A stretch of DNA of 64,000 nt, from NCBI RefSeq assembly GCF_003584685.1, contig NZ_AP018549.1:186001-250000 (forward strand), given 5' to 3'. Position numbers and translations under genes: made by a program. The stretch comes from Lactobacillus paragasseri (GTDB lineage Bacteria; Bacillota; Bacilli; Lactobacillales; Lactobacillaceae). The notes beneath the pieces are model-generated. The model had not been told where the DNA came from and ran no database searches. It worked only from the letters and a program-made list of their open reading frames with translations. Of this stretch, positions 46,065 through 54,824 are shown one piece after another; position 1 is the first letter of the stretch; each line of letters starts with the position of its first letter.

Positions 46065-46109
46065 AGATGCTCCTGACAATATTTTATTTTACTATGTCAG
46101 CGAGCATCT
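46065..46109 (-). terminator. Intercistronic stem-loop (partial terminator)
   Basis: A 14-bp stem (AGATGCTC plus CTGACA and their complements, one bulged base) is followed on the minus strand by TTTTATTTTG. It lies between the 82-residue gene and EIIA, and could lower downstream expression or protect the upstream mRNA end. Confidence 0.7.
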
Positions 46110-46117
46110 CCCATAAA

Positions 46118-46366
46118 TTATTTCTGTTTTAATTTTTGAATTCCTTGATCAACTGCTGCATCACAGTCAATTGGTAGTTGCAGCATCAATTTTCCATCTA
46201 ATTCAAGTCCCTTAGGAATCTGAATAATACCTGGAAAATGATAGCCGTGGTGAGCTTTAGTTTCATCGTCTATATAGATAGAAACTTGTCCATCTGCATT
46301 AACGCCAATTTTGAAGTGATGACCATCACGATCAAATTCATTAACAATTTTTACTTCGTCATTCAT
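46118..46366 (-). CDS. Unknown 82-residue protein between EIIB and EIIA
   Basis: A small beta-rich, soluble protein with many His/Asp (DGHHFKIGVNADGQVSIYIDD, KAHHGYHFPGIIQIP). It has no cysteine, signal or membrane helix. It starts 5 bp after the EIIB stop without a strong ribosome site of its own, so it is translationally coupled. I do not know the family. Its place inside a PTS operon suggests an accessory or sensing role, but the sequence does not show it. Confidence 0.68.
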   Translation of the reverse strand: MNDEVKIVNEFDRDGHHFKIGVNADGQVSIYIDDETKAHHGYHFPGIIQIPKGLELDGKLMLQLPIDCDAAVDQGIQKLKQK

Positions 46367-46371
46367 TTTGA

Positions 46372-46695
46372 CTATTTGTCGCCCATTAATTCTTGAGCAG
46401 TTTCAAGAACATGTTCACCATTCATCATGCCATAGTCTTGCATGTTGATGACTGTTAATGGGATGCCTGCTGCATCAGTAATCTTCTTAACACTGTCTTC
46501 CATGTATTGAACTTGAGGTCCAAGCATTAATACATCTGGGTGTTCCTTGTCAATTTCATCTTGAATGCCTGATGCTGCAGTAGCAAAGATCTTATAGTCC
46601 TTGCCTTTTTCTTTAGCTGCGTTTTGCATCTTTGATACTAATAATGAAGTTGACATTCCTGCTGAACAAGCAAGCATAATAGTTTTGTCTGCCAT
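46372..46695 (-). CDS. PTS cellobiose-type EIIB
   Basis: A 107-residue phosphocarrier with the active-site Cys in MLACSAGMSTSLLVSKM (Cys ~10). The remainder is a Rossmann-like fold (DVLMLGPQVQYM). AAAGGAGA precedes the ATG. It is the first gene after a strong promoter with cre (46782-46825), so it starts the EIIB - 82-aa - EIIA - GntR transcript. Confidence 0.94.
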   Translation of the reverse strand: MADKTIMLACSAGMSTSLLVSKMQNAAKEKGKDYKIFATAASGIQDEIDKEHPDVLMLGPQVQYMEDSVKKITDAAGIPLTVINMQDYGMMNGEHVLETAQELMGDK

Positions 46696-46781
46696 AATAA
46701 TTATCTCCTTTGTGAATATAATTAAGTGTTTTTCAGTGTCTGAGTGTTGATCTATAAATTAAATGTATGCACTTTCATCAT

Positions 46782-46825
46782 TGAAAGCATTTACATTATA
46801 GCACTTTTTTAATGATAAGTGTCAA
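46782..46825 (-). promoter_or_regulatory. Strong promoter with cre-like site, EIIB operon
   Basis: Minus strand: TTGACA (46825-46820) and TATAAT (46800-46795), both perfect, with a long 19-bp spacer. TGTAAATGCTTTCA (46795-46782) directly follows and matches cre at 13 of 14 (the central CG is TG on this strand). CcpA bound here would block the start site. Confidence 0.7.
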
Positions 46826-46841
46826 TTAATAACTGAAAAAA

Positions 46842-48272
46842 TTATTTACCTTCAGCCTCGTCTTTCTTGAGAGCGGCAGCTTCACGTTTAACAAGAATGT
46901 TGTCGTATTTCTTAGCAAATGGCCAGTAGATTAAGGTTGAAATTACTAAGGTACATGCTTGCCAAATTGCCATCTTCCAGCCGCCAATTAGGAAACCAGA
47001 AATAACTGCTGGCATCGTCCATGGACAGGCAAAACCATTTAGAGGAGGAACAATACCAGTTTTAATTACGAAGTAGGTTGAAATAGCAACTACAACTGGA
47101 GTTAAGAAGAATGGTATTGCAAGGAATGGGTTCATAACAATTGGTAAACCAAATAGGAATGGCTCATTAATGTTAAAGATACCAGGAACTAATTCAACTT
47201 TACCAATTGAACGTAATTGTGCTGACTTAGCTGCAATTAAGATAAAGATAATTAAACCAATAGTAATACCTGAACCAGTTAAGTTAATGAAGTTGTTGTA
47301 GAATTCGTTAGTAACAACGTGAGCACCATTAGCAATGGTTAACTTGCCAGCCTTGTATAATTGAGCGTTGTCAAATGAGTTTGCTTGAAGCATAGGACCA
47401 GCAAGAGAACCGACGATTAAACCACCGTGGACACCGAAGAACCAGAAGAATGGTACTAAGAATCCAATGGCAATTGCGCCACCAAGTGAGTCAGAGATAC
47501 CTTGAAGTGGAATTTGAAGAGTTTGGTAGGTCCATTGTAAGAAGTCTGAACCAGTAGTTAACTTGAAGCCTGCGTAAATAAGCATAGTACCAATTAAGAT
47601 AATTCCTGATGGAATCATAGCAGTAAATTGGTTAGAAACAGCTGCTGGAACTTGTTCAGGCAACTTAATAGTCCAGCCTTTTTTCATAATAGCTGAGTAA
47701 ATCCAGCCGACTAATAAACCAACAATAATTGCGGCGATCATACCGTCTCCGCCAAGCCAGGTAATGTTAAATACACCGGTAACTGGAGATTCTAAAAATG
47801 TTTGTAAAGCATGTGGTAACTTGTCGATATTTTCGGTTACGGCTTTAGCAGTCATTTGACCGTCAATACCTTTAGCCATAGCATTCTTTAATGGACTGTC
47901 AATAGTTAAAGTTTGAAGCATTAAGAATGCGGCTAAAGAAGTAAGACCGGGAGCTAATGGCTCGTAGCCTTCATTTTTAACATAAATATAAGCTATACCA
48001 ACTGATGCCCACATAGCCATAATACTAAAAGTAGTAGTGTAGGCTTGGTTAAAGAAAGCTCCCCAACCAGAAGCATTAATGGCATCAGCTACTGATTTGA
48101 TCGGAATATTTCCTAGAATAAGGAAGATAGAACCGATTAAGATAAATGGCAAGGTGTAAATCATACCATTTTGCAAGGCCTGAATAGCCTTGGTGTTAAC
48201 AAATTTCATTACTGGGGGCAAGATGTGTTTATTAACGAAAACACTAACGCCCGATTTTTTCTGTTCACTCAT
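46842..48272 (-). CDS. PTS cellobiose-type permease, EIIC (second)
   Basis: A 476-residue membrane permease with ~10 helices. It has WFFGVHGGLIVGSLAGPML (substrate His) and FNINEPFLFGLPIVMNP (conserved Glu). Its N-terminus carries an extra charged segment and its tail is Lys/Glu-rich. Its ATG overlaps the stop of the GH1 gene upstream (TAATG). EIIB and EIIA follow downstream under their own promoter, so this locus encodes a complete PTS. Confidence 0.94.
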   Translation of the reverse strand: MSEQKKSGVSVFVNKHILPPVMKFVNTKAIQALQNGMIYTLPFILIGSIFLILGNIPIKSVADAINASGWGAFFNQAYTTTFSIMAMWASVGIAYIYVKNEGYEPLAPGLTSLAAFLMLQTLTIDSPLKNAMAKGIDGQMTAKAVTENIDKLPHALQTFLESPVTGVFNITWLGGDGMIAAIIVGLLVGWIYSAIMKKGWTIKLPEQVPAAVSNQFTAMIPSGIILIGTMLIYAGFKLTTGSDFLQWTYQTLQIPLQGISDSLGGAIAIGFLVPFFWFFGVHGGLIVGSLAGPMLQANSFDNAQLYKAGKLTIANGAHVVTNEFYNNFINLTGSGITIGLIIFILIAAKSAQLRSIGKVELVPGIFNINEPFLFGLPIVMNPFLAIPFFLTPVVVAISTYFVIKTGIVPPLNGFACPWTMPAVISGFLIGGWKMAIWQACTLVISTLIYWPFAKKYDNILVKREAAALKKDEAEGK

Positions 48273-49651
48273 TATATTTCGTCTCCATTATCTTTTAATA
48301 CTTTTTGGAACCAATAAAATGATTTCTTAGGAACACGTTTTAAATCTTTCAAATCATGGTTTGACCGGTTAACATAGACAGCGCCATAACGCTTTTCCAT
48401 ATCGGCATGTGAACTTGGAATATCAATTAATCCCCAGCCTAGGTAGCCAAGAACTTTGGCACCATCTAAGAACATTGCATCTTTCATTGCTTTGATATGT
48501 TCTTCATGGTAAGCAATTCTCTCATCGTCTTCGATCATATGCTCGCCATCCCAAGTTTCTTTTAAGCCAATTCCGTTTTCAATTGGGAAGACTGGGATCT
48601 TGTAATGGTTGTACATTGTCGTAATGGCGTTTCTAAAACCAAGTGGATCAATCGTCCAGCCCCAATCATTAGTCTTGAGATATTTATTTTCAACACCGCC
48701 ATAATTCATGTAACGGTTAGGTGCTGCATCTTTTGGAATTTTATCGGCTGAGAGAGTCCAAGAAGAGTAATAGCTGAAAGCTAGAAAGTCAGCTTTTGCT
48801 TTTTTCATTTCTTCTTTGTCTTCCTCAGTAATATCCCAGTTAATATGATGATCTTTTGCATACTGCATAACTTCTGGCGAGTAACCACGTCCAGTATCTG
48901 CATCATAAATATTAAAGTTCAAAAATTCTTGAACTTGCTTAGCAGCCCAAACGTCAGTAGCCTTTGAAGTTTCTGGATAAATTTGTTGGTAGGCTAGCAT
49001 GCCGCCAATTTTTACATCATCATATTTTTCATGAATATAATTAGCTAAACGAATGTGGCTAATCATTGTATGGTGAAAGATTGTGTACATGTCGTCTAAG
49101 GTTTTGTCGCCTTTTTCATAGCCAGAAATATTAAATACTTCGTCTTGGAAGTAGAGATTATGTTCATTAAAGACAATCCAGTATTTAACACGGTCTGAAA
49201 AATGATCAATCATCTTTTTACCAAATCTAACAAAGGCATCAACAACATGTCTTGACATAAAGCCGTTATAATTTTGGGCTAAATGTAGTGGCATGTCGAA
49301 GTGATAAAGACAAATCATTGGTTCAATACCACGTTTAAGCATGGCATTAATCAATCTGTCGTAAAAATCGATTCCTTTAGGATTAAATTCTCCATCTCCT
49401 TCAGGACAAACTCTTGACCAGGAAATTTGAATACGATACATATTCATATTCATTTCTTTCATCAGGTCTAAATCTTCATCATAACGGTGGTACTCATCAA
49501 TTGCGGTGTGCCAATCTGTGGTGTTTTCTGTAGCAGGTCGTACATCGTAAACTGATAAGCCTTTACCATCCTCATTCCAGGCACCTTCAGTTTGCATACT
49601 TGAAACTGAATTACCCCAGAAGAAGTCTTCAGGCGTTTTCTGCTTATTCAT
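48272..49651 (-). CDS. 6-phospho-beta-glucosidase-like GH1, copy C
   Basis: A 459-residue GH1 protein of a more distant subgroup. It has [20 protein letters not shown], acid/base Glu in VFNEHN, nucleophile in PIENGIG and phosphate region SSHADMEKRYGAVYVNR, where the usual S-G-T-G is changed. Substrate specificity may therefore differ from copies A and B. The ATG at 49651 follows AGAGGG by 6 bases; that ribosome site lies beside a cre-like site (49665-49678). First gene of a two-gene transcript with EIIC. Confidence 0.9.
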   Translation of the reverse strand: MNKQKTPEDFFWGNSVSSMQTEGAWNEDGKGLSVYDVRPATENTTDWHTAIDEYHRYDEDLDLMKEMNMNMYRIQISWSRVCPEGDGEFNPKGIDFYDRLINAMLKRGIEPMICLYHFDMPLHLAQNYNGFMSRHVVDAFVRFGKKMIDHFSDRVKYWIVFNEHNLYFQDEVFNISGYEKGDKTLDDMYTIFHHTMISHIRLANYIHEKYDDVKIGGMLAYQQIYPETSKATDVWAAKQVQEFLNFNIYDADTGRGYSPEVMQYAKDHHINWDITEEDKEEMKKAKADFLAFSYYSSWTLSADKIPKDAAPNRYMNYGGVENKYLKTNDWGWTIDPLGFRNAITTMYNHYKIPVFPIENGIGLKETWDGEHMIEDDERIAYHEEHIKAMKDAMFLDGAKVLGYLGWGLIDIPSSHADMEKRYGAVYVNRSNHDLKDLKRVPKKSFYWFQKVLKDNGDEI

Positions 49652-49664
49652 AACATTCCCTCTT

Positions 49665-49722
49665 TGCAATCGCTTACATATTTTACGTGTATAAATATAA
49701 ACTTATTTCTAATAAAAGTAAA
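49665..49722 (-). promoter_or_regulatory. Promoter and cre-like site of the GH1-EIIC operon
   Basis: Minus strand: TTTACT (49722-49717), 17-bp spacer and TATATT (49699-49694). Then TGTAAGCGATTGCA (49678-49665), 13 of 14 to cre, lies directly upstream of the AGAGGG ribosome site. Confidence 0.66.
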
Positions 49723-49765
49723 GCATTTTTATATAAAAATATATATTTTTATAAAATTGAATAAC

Positions 49766-49800
49766 AAAAAAGGACCGAGATAGTATTCTCAGTCCTTTTT
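49766..49800. terminator. Terminator after the ROK gene
   Basis: AAAAGGACTGAGA with its near-complement (one mismatch) around a 6-nt loop. It has a T run on the minus strand and also on the plus strand. Confidence 0.83.
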
Positions 49801-49852
49801 GTGATGCTTTCAAACACATTTATTTAATAATAAAAAAGTGTCTATATAAAAT

Positions 49853-50713
49853 TTAATGCTCTTTTTCAAAATCTGCAACAGCTCCACGCAAATTTGCTTC
49901 ATTTTTTAAGGTACAGATGTCTAAAATTGGCTTAACAGTCGCAATATTTAATTTATTTCTTATTTTTGAAATTTCATCATTAAGAAGAGGTATTAATTCT
50001 TGGTTTTGAGAAATTCCGCCACCGATGATGATTTTTTCTGGATCAAAGCTATGTTGAATATTATAAATAGCAGTAGCTAAAGCATGAATCAGCTTGCCAC
50101 GTTCTTCCTGTGCAACCAAATCATCAGTGTCAGCAAGTTCAAATACTGTCTTTCCATCAAAATCTTTACCAGTTTTTTCATTATAGCGTTTAGCCATTGA
50201 AACCGGAGAAGCCAAGGCACTAAGTTGCTGACCATCAATAATCATAAAGCCAAACTCACCGCCATATAGATGAGCACCATGCCAAATTTGATTATTAATG
50301 ATAATACTACCCCCAACGCCAGTTCCAATTACTAAAAATGCCATACTGCTGCAATCTTTAGCTGACCCGGCAACTAATTCAGCTAAAGCTGCACAATTTG
50401 CATCATTTTCAATACTTACTGGCAAGCCAAAGCGTTTTTCTAACTCAGGTACAATTTTGAAATTGTGAATATAAGGTAGGGCACTAGCACCTTCGATTAC
50501 CCCAGTCTTTTTATTAACAGAACCAGGTGAAGAAATAGCTACACCATCAATTTTATTACTAGCTTTGATTTCGTTTACAGCATCAGTTAATTCTTCATAG
50601 AAAGTATCTAAATTATTAGGTGTATCAATCGTAAAGACCATTTTTAGTTTTTGGTTTATCCAAGTAGCGATCTTGATTGTTGTACCGCCAATATCAATTG
50701 CAATTAAGTTCAT
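49853..50713 (-). CDS. ROK-family sugar kinase (BglK-like)
   Basis: A 286-residue kinase/regulator-fold protein with N-terminal ATP motif AIDIGGTTIKIA, NDANCAALAEL (catalytic Asp), LVIGTGVGGSIIIN and YGGEFGF. The CXCGXXGC zinc motif of glucokinases and ROK repressors is absent, as in beta-glucoside kinases. There is no DNA-binding domain. It probably phosphorylates a glucose-type sugar or a beta-glucoside. It lies upstream of the GH1-EIIC operon, separated by a terminator, with its own cre-like site. Confidence 0.86.
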   Translation of the reverse strand: MNLIAIDIGGTTIKIATWINQKLKMVFTIDTPNNLDTFYEELTDAVNEIKASNKIDGVAISSPGSVNKKTGVIEGASALPYIHNFKIVPELEKRFGLPVSIENDANCAALAELVAGSAKDCSSMAFLVIGTGVGGSIIINNQIWHGAHLYGGEFGFMIIDGQQLSALASPVSMAKRYNEKTGKDFDGKTVFELADTDDLVAQEERGKLIHALATAIYNIQHSFDPEKIIIGGGISQNQELIPLLNDEISKIRNKLNIATVKPILDICTLKNEANLRGAVADFEKEH

Positions 50714-50761
50714 AATAAATATGTCCTCTCTTATTTATGTTGCTTTTATGCTAATTATATA

Positions 50762-50775
50762 TGAAAGCGATGTTA
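50762..50775 (-). promoter_or_regulatory. cre-like site upstream of the ROK gene
   Basis: TGAAAGCGATGTTA (plus strand) matches cre at 13 of 14. A TATAAT on the minus strand lies just beside it (50761-50756), so the cre falls in the -35/-10 region of the likely promoter. Confidence 0.55.
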
Positions 50776-50819
50776 ATAAGTATATATTTTTCATGAACTA
50801 TAAATAACGTTATCTGCTT

Positions 50820-50828
50820 TGCTATAAT
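50820..50828 (+). promoter_or_regulatory. Extended -10 of the CPBP-like gene
   Basis: TGCTATAAT lies 30 bp before the ATG at 50859, with AAGGGGAAG as ribosome site between them. Confidence 0.55.
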
Positions 50829-50858
50829 GAATACAGTTGATATAAAGGGGAAGAAACC

Positions 50859-51521
50859 ATGAATACGCCATCATCAAGACAAGGAAATTTAACTAGGTAT
50901 GCTGTTTATTTAGTTCTTTATTTGATAGTAGTTGGAGTAAAGAAATTAACATTATTAAATGATCAAGTAAATAAGATTGGATATTTTTTCTTTTTAATTT
51001 TTTCGCTGTTTGCCTTATATTTCTACATTAGGCAATTTAATCGCGAGCAACGGTTCTTTGAAAAAAAGCCAAGTATGCCTCTTTTAGCAGATTACGGATT
51101 TATTGTGGGAGTTTCGATCTTAGTGATTCTAGGAAGAATTTTTATTTCATATCTACAGGCTAAAGGAACGGTTCCGTTGATGAATTTTCAAGTAATTTAT
51201 CAAAAGGGTGAGTGCAATCTCTTATTTTGGTTTTTCATTTTTTCAATCGGAATATTGATACCAGCGATGCAAGTGTATTTAACTACCGGCTTTTTCTTTA
51301 ATTATGGTTTTAGAGCACAAAATATGACTAGCGGAATAGTTGGGATCATTTGTTCAGGTTTTTTCTTCGGAATTCTCAATTTTCAAACTTCATTTGCCTT
51401 GTTTATTATTAACAGTCTTTATGGGATGCTTCTTGCTTGGTCGTACCTATATTCACAGCGAATAATGATGCCAATTTATCTAGCAATTTTAAATGGAATT
51501 TTTATGGTTATCTTGGCATAA
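50859..51521 (+). CDS. CPBP-family membrane protein, probably degenerate
   Basis: A 220-residue protein with about seven membrane helices. The overall layout resembles CPBP/Abi intramembrane proteases. However, the EEXXXR motif is not present (YLTTGFFFNYGFR stands there) and the FXXXH motif reads FFFGILN with Asn for His. It is therefore probably not an active protease; it could be a pseudo-enzyme or an unrelated protein of similar topology. Single-gene unit with its own promoter and terminator. Confidence 0.65.
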   Translation: MNTPSSRQGNLTRYAVYLVLYLIVVGVKKLTLLNDQVNKIGYFFFLIFSLFALYFYIRQFNREQRFFEKKPSMPLLADYGFIVGVSILVILGRIFISYLQAKGTVPLMNFQVIYQKGECNLLFWFFIFSIGILIPAMQVYLTTGFFFNYGFRAQNMTSGIVGIICSGFFFGILNFQTSFALFIINSLYGMLLAWSYLYSQRIMMPIYLAILNGIFMVILA

Positions 51522-51522
51522 C

Positions 51523-51554
51523 AAAAAGGAGGAACAAAAAGTTCCTCCTTTTTT
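51523..51554 (+). terminator. Terminator between the CPBP-like gene and tRNA-Gly
   Basis: A 13-bp perfect stem AAAAAGGAGGAAC and complement with a 5-nt loop, then T6. Confidence 0.92.
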
Positions 51555-51560
51555 AATATA

Positions 51561-51631
51561 AGCGGATAGCGTGAATCGAACCCGCATCTTCAGCTTGGGA
51601 AGCTGACATTTTACCATTAAACTATACCCGC
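51561..51631 (-). tRNA. tRNA-Gly (anticodon CCC)
   Basis: A 71-nt cloverleaf on the minus strand: acceptor GCGGGTA/TATCCGC (one G-T wobble), D arm region GTTTAATGGTAAAAT, and anticodon arm TCAGC/GCTGA. Its loop is TTCCCAA with CCC at 51599-51597 (reads GGG). T arm GCGGG/CACGC with TTCGATT has one G-A mismatch. The discriminator is T; CCA is not encoded. Confidence 0.9.
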
Positions 51632-51658
51632 GTAAGCAAAATGATTATATCATTTTTG

Positions 51659-52270
51659 TTAACGATGTGGCAACTGATGTCGAGCCAAATTATATTCTGA
51701 ACGGTTAAGTAGAGAAGTGAAGTTTTGAAAGAGCCAGCGACGTAATTCGGATGGCTTTAAGACTAATGGCATGCGTTCATGAACAGGAAGAACGGTACTG
51801 TTAGCAGCAGTTGTTACCATTGAAAAATCGTCGCCTTGATAAATGCCAGCGATTAAAGTCATTGGTTCTTCTTTAGCAGTAAAAGAAGAGTGTTCATGGT
51901 AGGTCTTATTATTTGAAGCAAGGTAAGTTTGTTTACTGCTTTCCCAAAATTCATTGGCTAAGATAATGCAGCGCTGCCGAGCAAATGAGTTGTCCCACAT
52001 TGATGGTTTTTCTTCATAAAAACGTTCTATGCGAGCGTTGTAAAGAACACGATTCTTTTGAAAAGGGCTCGGATAGCCCCATTTCTTTTCAACGAGTTTT
52101 AATTCGTTGTTGCTGTAAAGCATTACTAAGGATGAAGATTTAGGATAGATTTGCGTGACAGCAGAAAATTTTTCTTCAATGTTTTTAGGTACAATCAGTG
52201 GTAATTTTAAATCAGTTGTCAAGTAAGTCTTAATTTCTTTAAGAGAGGGCATTGCATAGTGGCTACACAT
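51659..52270 (-). CDS. SOS response-associated peptidase family protein (YedK/HMCES)
   Basis: A 203-residue SRAP protein that caps abasic sites in single-stranded DNA through Cys2. The protein begins MCSHYAMP (Cys2), has the conserved Asn/Arg in YNARIERFYEE, the Glu in ANEFWESS and the His in VLPVHERMP. The ATG at 52270 is required for Cys2. No LexA box was seen upstream in the short gap. Confidence 0.9.
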   Translation of the reverse strand: MCSHYAMPSLKEIKTYLTTDLKLPLIVPKNIEEKFSAVTQIYPKSSSLVMLYSNNELKLVEKKWGYPSPFQKNRVLYNARIERFYEEKPSMWDNSFARQRCIILANEFWESSKQTYLASNNKTYHEHSSFTAKEEPMTLIAGIYQGDDFSMVTTAANSTVLPVHERMPLVLKPSELRRWLFQNFTSLLNRSEYNLARHQLPHR

Positions 52271-52402
52271 GATTTTTCATTCTTTCTAGTTTGATTAGTT
52301 CTTTCAATTTAATTCTAGCAATTTTTGAGTAAGTTTAAACGAATAAGGTTTTTTGCTAGAATTGGAGGTAAAGCTAAAGATTAACAAATATTGGAGAAAA
52401 TT

Positions 52403-53431
52403 ATGACGAAAGAAATTTTATTAACTGGAGATAGACCAACTGGTAAGCTTCACATTGGTCACTATATTGGGTCCTTAAAAAATCGTGTTAAGTTACAAAA
52501 TGAAGGTAAATATGAGCCTTATATTATGATTGCGGATACGCAAGCCTTAACTGATAACGCAAGAGATCCTGAAAAAATTAAAAATAGTTTGATTCAAGTA
52601 GCTTTAGACTACTTAGCTGTTGGTTTAGATCCTGAAAAGTCTACTATTTATGTTCAATCGCAAATTCCCGCTTTGTTTGAGTTAACTGCATATTACATGG
52701 ATTTAGTAACAGTTGCACGTCTAGAAAGAAATCCAACTGTTAAAACTGAAATTAAGCAAAAGAACTTCAAGGATTCAATTCCCGTAGGATTTTTAAACTA
52801 TCCGGTTTCTCAAGCAGCAGATATTACTGCTTTTAAGGCAACAGTGGTCCCAGTTGGGGATGATCAAGAACCAATGCTTGAACAAACTCGTGAAATAGTA
52901 CGTACTTTTAATCGGGTTTATAACACTGATATCTTAGTTGAGCCAAAGGGCTACTTCCCACCAAAGGGTCAAGGAAGACTTCCAGGATTAGATGGAAATG
53001 CCAAAATGTCTAAATCATTAGGAAATGCAATCTATTTATCTGATGATGCAAAGACTGTTCAAAAGAAAGTAATGTCCATGTACACTGATCCAAACCACAT
53101 CCACGTGGAAGATCCAGGACAAGTTGAAGGAAATACTGTCTTTACTTATCTTGATGTGTTTGCACCAGACAAGGATAAAGTGGCTGAACTTAAAGAACAA
53201 TACCAAAAAGGTGGCCTGGGCGACGTTAAAATTAAGCGCTACTTAAATAAGGTTCTCGAAGAAGAGCTTGGACCAATCAGAGAACGTCGTGAAAAGTTTG
53301 CTCAAAATCCAGACGCTGTTTATGAAATGCTACTAGAAGGATCAAAGAAGGCAAATAAAGTTGCTAACCAAACTTTAAAAGAAGTTAGAGAAGCAATTGG
53401 TTTAAATTATTTTGACAGATTAAATAAATAA
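52403..53431 (+). CDS. trpS: Tryptophanyl-tRNA synthetase
   Basis: A 342-residue class I synthetase that charges tRNA-Trp. HIGH-type KLHIGHYIG (~14-22), KMSKS in AKMSKSLGN (~199-207) and [13 protein letters not shown]. The ATG at 52403 follows TTGGAGAAAA; the in-frame TTG at 52391 is part of that region and is not used. No T-box is seen in the short upstream gap. Confidence 0.95.
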   Translation: MTKEILLTGDRPTGKLHIGHYIGSLKNRVKLQNEGKYEPYIMIADTQALTDNARDPEKIKNSLIQVALDYLAVGLDPEKSTIYVQSQIPALFELTAYYMDLVTVARLERNPTVKTEIKQKNFKDSIPVGFLNYPVSQAADITAFKATVVPVGDDQEPMLEQTREIVRTFNRVYNTDILVEPKGYFPPKGQGRLPGLDGNAKMSKSLGNAIYLSDDAKTVQKKVMSMYTDPNHIHVEDPGQVEGNTVFTYLDVFAPDKDKVAELKEQYQKGGLGDVKIKRYLNKVLEEELGPIRERREKFAQNPDAVYEMLLEGSKKANKVANQTLKEVREAIGLNYFDRLNK

Positions 53432-53450
53432 TTTAAAGAGGGTAAGAACA

Positions 53451-53939
53451 ATGACAAGAGACAGGATTCCGTGGAAGCAATATTTTATGATGCAGGCTTT
53501 AGTTATTGCACAACGTTCTACCTGTGATCGTGCCTTAGTTGGAAGTGTATTAGTTAAAGATGACCGGATGATTGCGACCGGATATAATGGTAGTGTTTCG
53601 GGACAGCCTCATTGTGATGATGTTGGTCATTTGATGGTGGATGGACACTGCGTAAGAACGATTCACTCTGAAATGAATGCCTTAATTCAATGTGCAAAAA
53701 ATGGTATTTCCACTGAAGGTACTGAAATTTACGTTACTTATTTTCCTTGCTTTAATTGTAGCAAGTGCTTAGTGCAAGCTGGCATTAAGAAAATTAACTA
53801 TTATTATGATTATCATGATAATCCTTTAGCCTTAAAACTATTGCGTGAAAAAGGTGTTGCAATTGAACAAGTAACACTTGATCATAAATACGTTCAAAGC
53901 TTAGCAGACAGGCTAGAGAAGGCTGACAATGAAAAATAA
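53451..53939 (+). CDS. dCMP deaminase family protein (ComEB-like)
   Basis: A 162-residue zinc-dependent deaminase. Zinc and catalytic residues lie in [10 protein letters not shown] (His, Glu) and [10 protein letters not shown] (two Cys). It probably converts dCMP to dUMP for dTMP synthesis; the gene name comEB comes from its place in Bacillus competence operons, which is not the context here. Its end overlaps the next ORF by 11 bp. Confidence 0.88.
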   Translation: MTRDRIPWKQYFMMQALVIAQRSTCDRALVGSVLVKDDRMIATGYNGSVSGQPHCDDVGHLMVDGHCVRTIHSEMNALIQCAKNGISTEGTEIYVTYFPCFNCSKCLVQAGIKKINYYYDYHDNPLALKLLREKGVAIEQVTLDHKYVQSLADRLEKADNEK

Positions 53940-54516
53940 AATTATTGGTTTGGTGTCACTGCTTATTTGTTTATTAACGTTGACTGCTAGCACCAAGTCT
54001 TTTGTTAGTGATCCGCAAGGATTATTTGATAATCAGACAAAAGAACTTGTTAATCAGAAAAATGAGAGTTATCAAAAGACTAAAACTAAACCTGAAATTC
54101 GCCTTTTAAGCTTAAAAGACAGCAATGATTTAAATCGAATTCAGCCACTAAAGAATCAGATAATTATTGCTGTTGCTCTTCAAAACAAAAAGAAAAATGT
54201 TCAAATTATTGTCGGTAAGAATTATCAAGATCCTTTAACTCAAAGTAAATGTGGCAATATTGTTCGTTATGCGGGGAATAAATTAAGAAGTGAAAAGGCA
54301 GCAACTTTTAATTCCGGAATTCGATTAGTGTTTAATGCTTGCGCTACTTTGGTTGCCCAAAAAGATAAGCTGTCTTATGATAAAAATTCGCTAACACAAG
54401 ATGAACTGCAAAAAATAGATCATCCACAGAGTGTAAACTTGGTTTGGGGATTAGTAATTGCAGCTTTAATCAGTTTCGGACTAGTTCTATTTAAGAGTTT
54501 TCGAAAAAAGAAGTAG
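53929..54516 (+). CDS. TPM-domain-like exported membrane protein
   Basis: A 195-residue protein with a signal/anchor helix (~4-24), an extracytoplasmic domain (~28-150) and one C-terminal membrane helix (~168-187) with a basic tail. The start of the domain ([19 protein letters not shown]) and [21 protein letters not shown] recall the TPM phosphatase fold (YgcG/Psb32), but similarity is weak. The ATG overlaps the deaminase gene. Function unknown. Confidence 0.68.
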   Translation: MKNKIIGLVSLLICLLTLTASTKSFVSDPQGLFDNQTKELVNQKNESYQKTKTKPEIRLLSLKDSNDLNRIQPLKNQIIIAVALQNKKKNVQIIVGKNYQDPLTQSKCGNIVRYAGNKLRSEKAATFNSGIRLVFNACATLVAQKDKLSYDKNSLTQDELQKIDHPQSVNLVWGLVIAALISFGLVLFKSFRKKK

Positions 54517-54520
54517 GGAC

Positions 54521-54549
54521 TTGACTAATTCTTAGTTAGCCGTTAAAGT
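54521..54549 (+). promoter_or_regulatory. Putative promoter of the M-box unit
   Basis: TTGACT (54521-54526), 17-bp spacer and TAAAGT (54544-54549), starting 4 bp after the stop of the preceding gene. Confidence 0.5.
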
Positions 54550-54579
54550 ATCAATAGAAATTAAATATTAGAGCAAATA

Positions 54580-54788
54580 AACTGTTAGGTGAGACTCCTA
54601 CGTGAACATATGCTGTCGCCCAGCAACATCCAGAGATGCCAACGGGTCAAACAGGGATCGTCGATATAAGGCCCTCCCCAGCCAGCTAGTTATGTTAAAT
54701 AACCTTACGTCACGTAGTGTTAAAACTGAACGACGAGTATAAAAATCGCTTGGATTTGAGCCGATGCAGTTTTTGCATCGGTCTTTTT
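54580..54788 (+). ncRNA. M-box magnesium riboswitch
   Basis: The aptamer core matches the M-box (ykoK) class: GTTAGGTGAGACTCCTA (54584-54600), GCTGTCGCCCAGCAACATC, GATGCCAACGGGTCAAACAG and GATATAAGGCC. The expression platform ends in a perfect 8-bp terminator CCGATGCA/TGCATCGG (54761-54781) with a T-rich tail. High Mg2+ should favour termination. It lies upstream of a half-length MgtA-like gene, which matches the usual target family. The ~308-bp gap between genes is almost wholly this element. Confidence 0.9.
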
Positions 54789-54824
54789 GTTTGTTTGCTA
54801 GGTTCTTAAGAAAGGATGTTGAAG

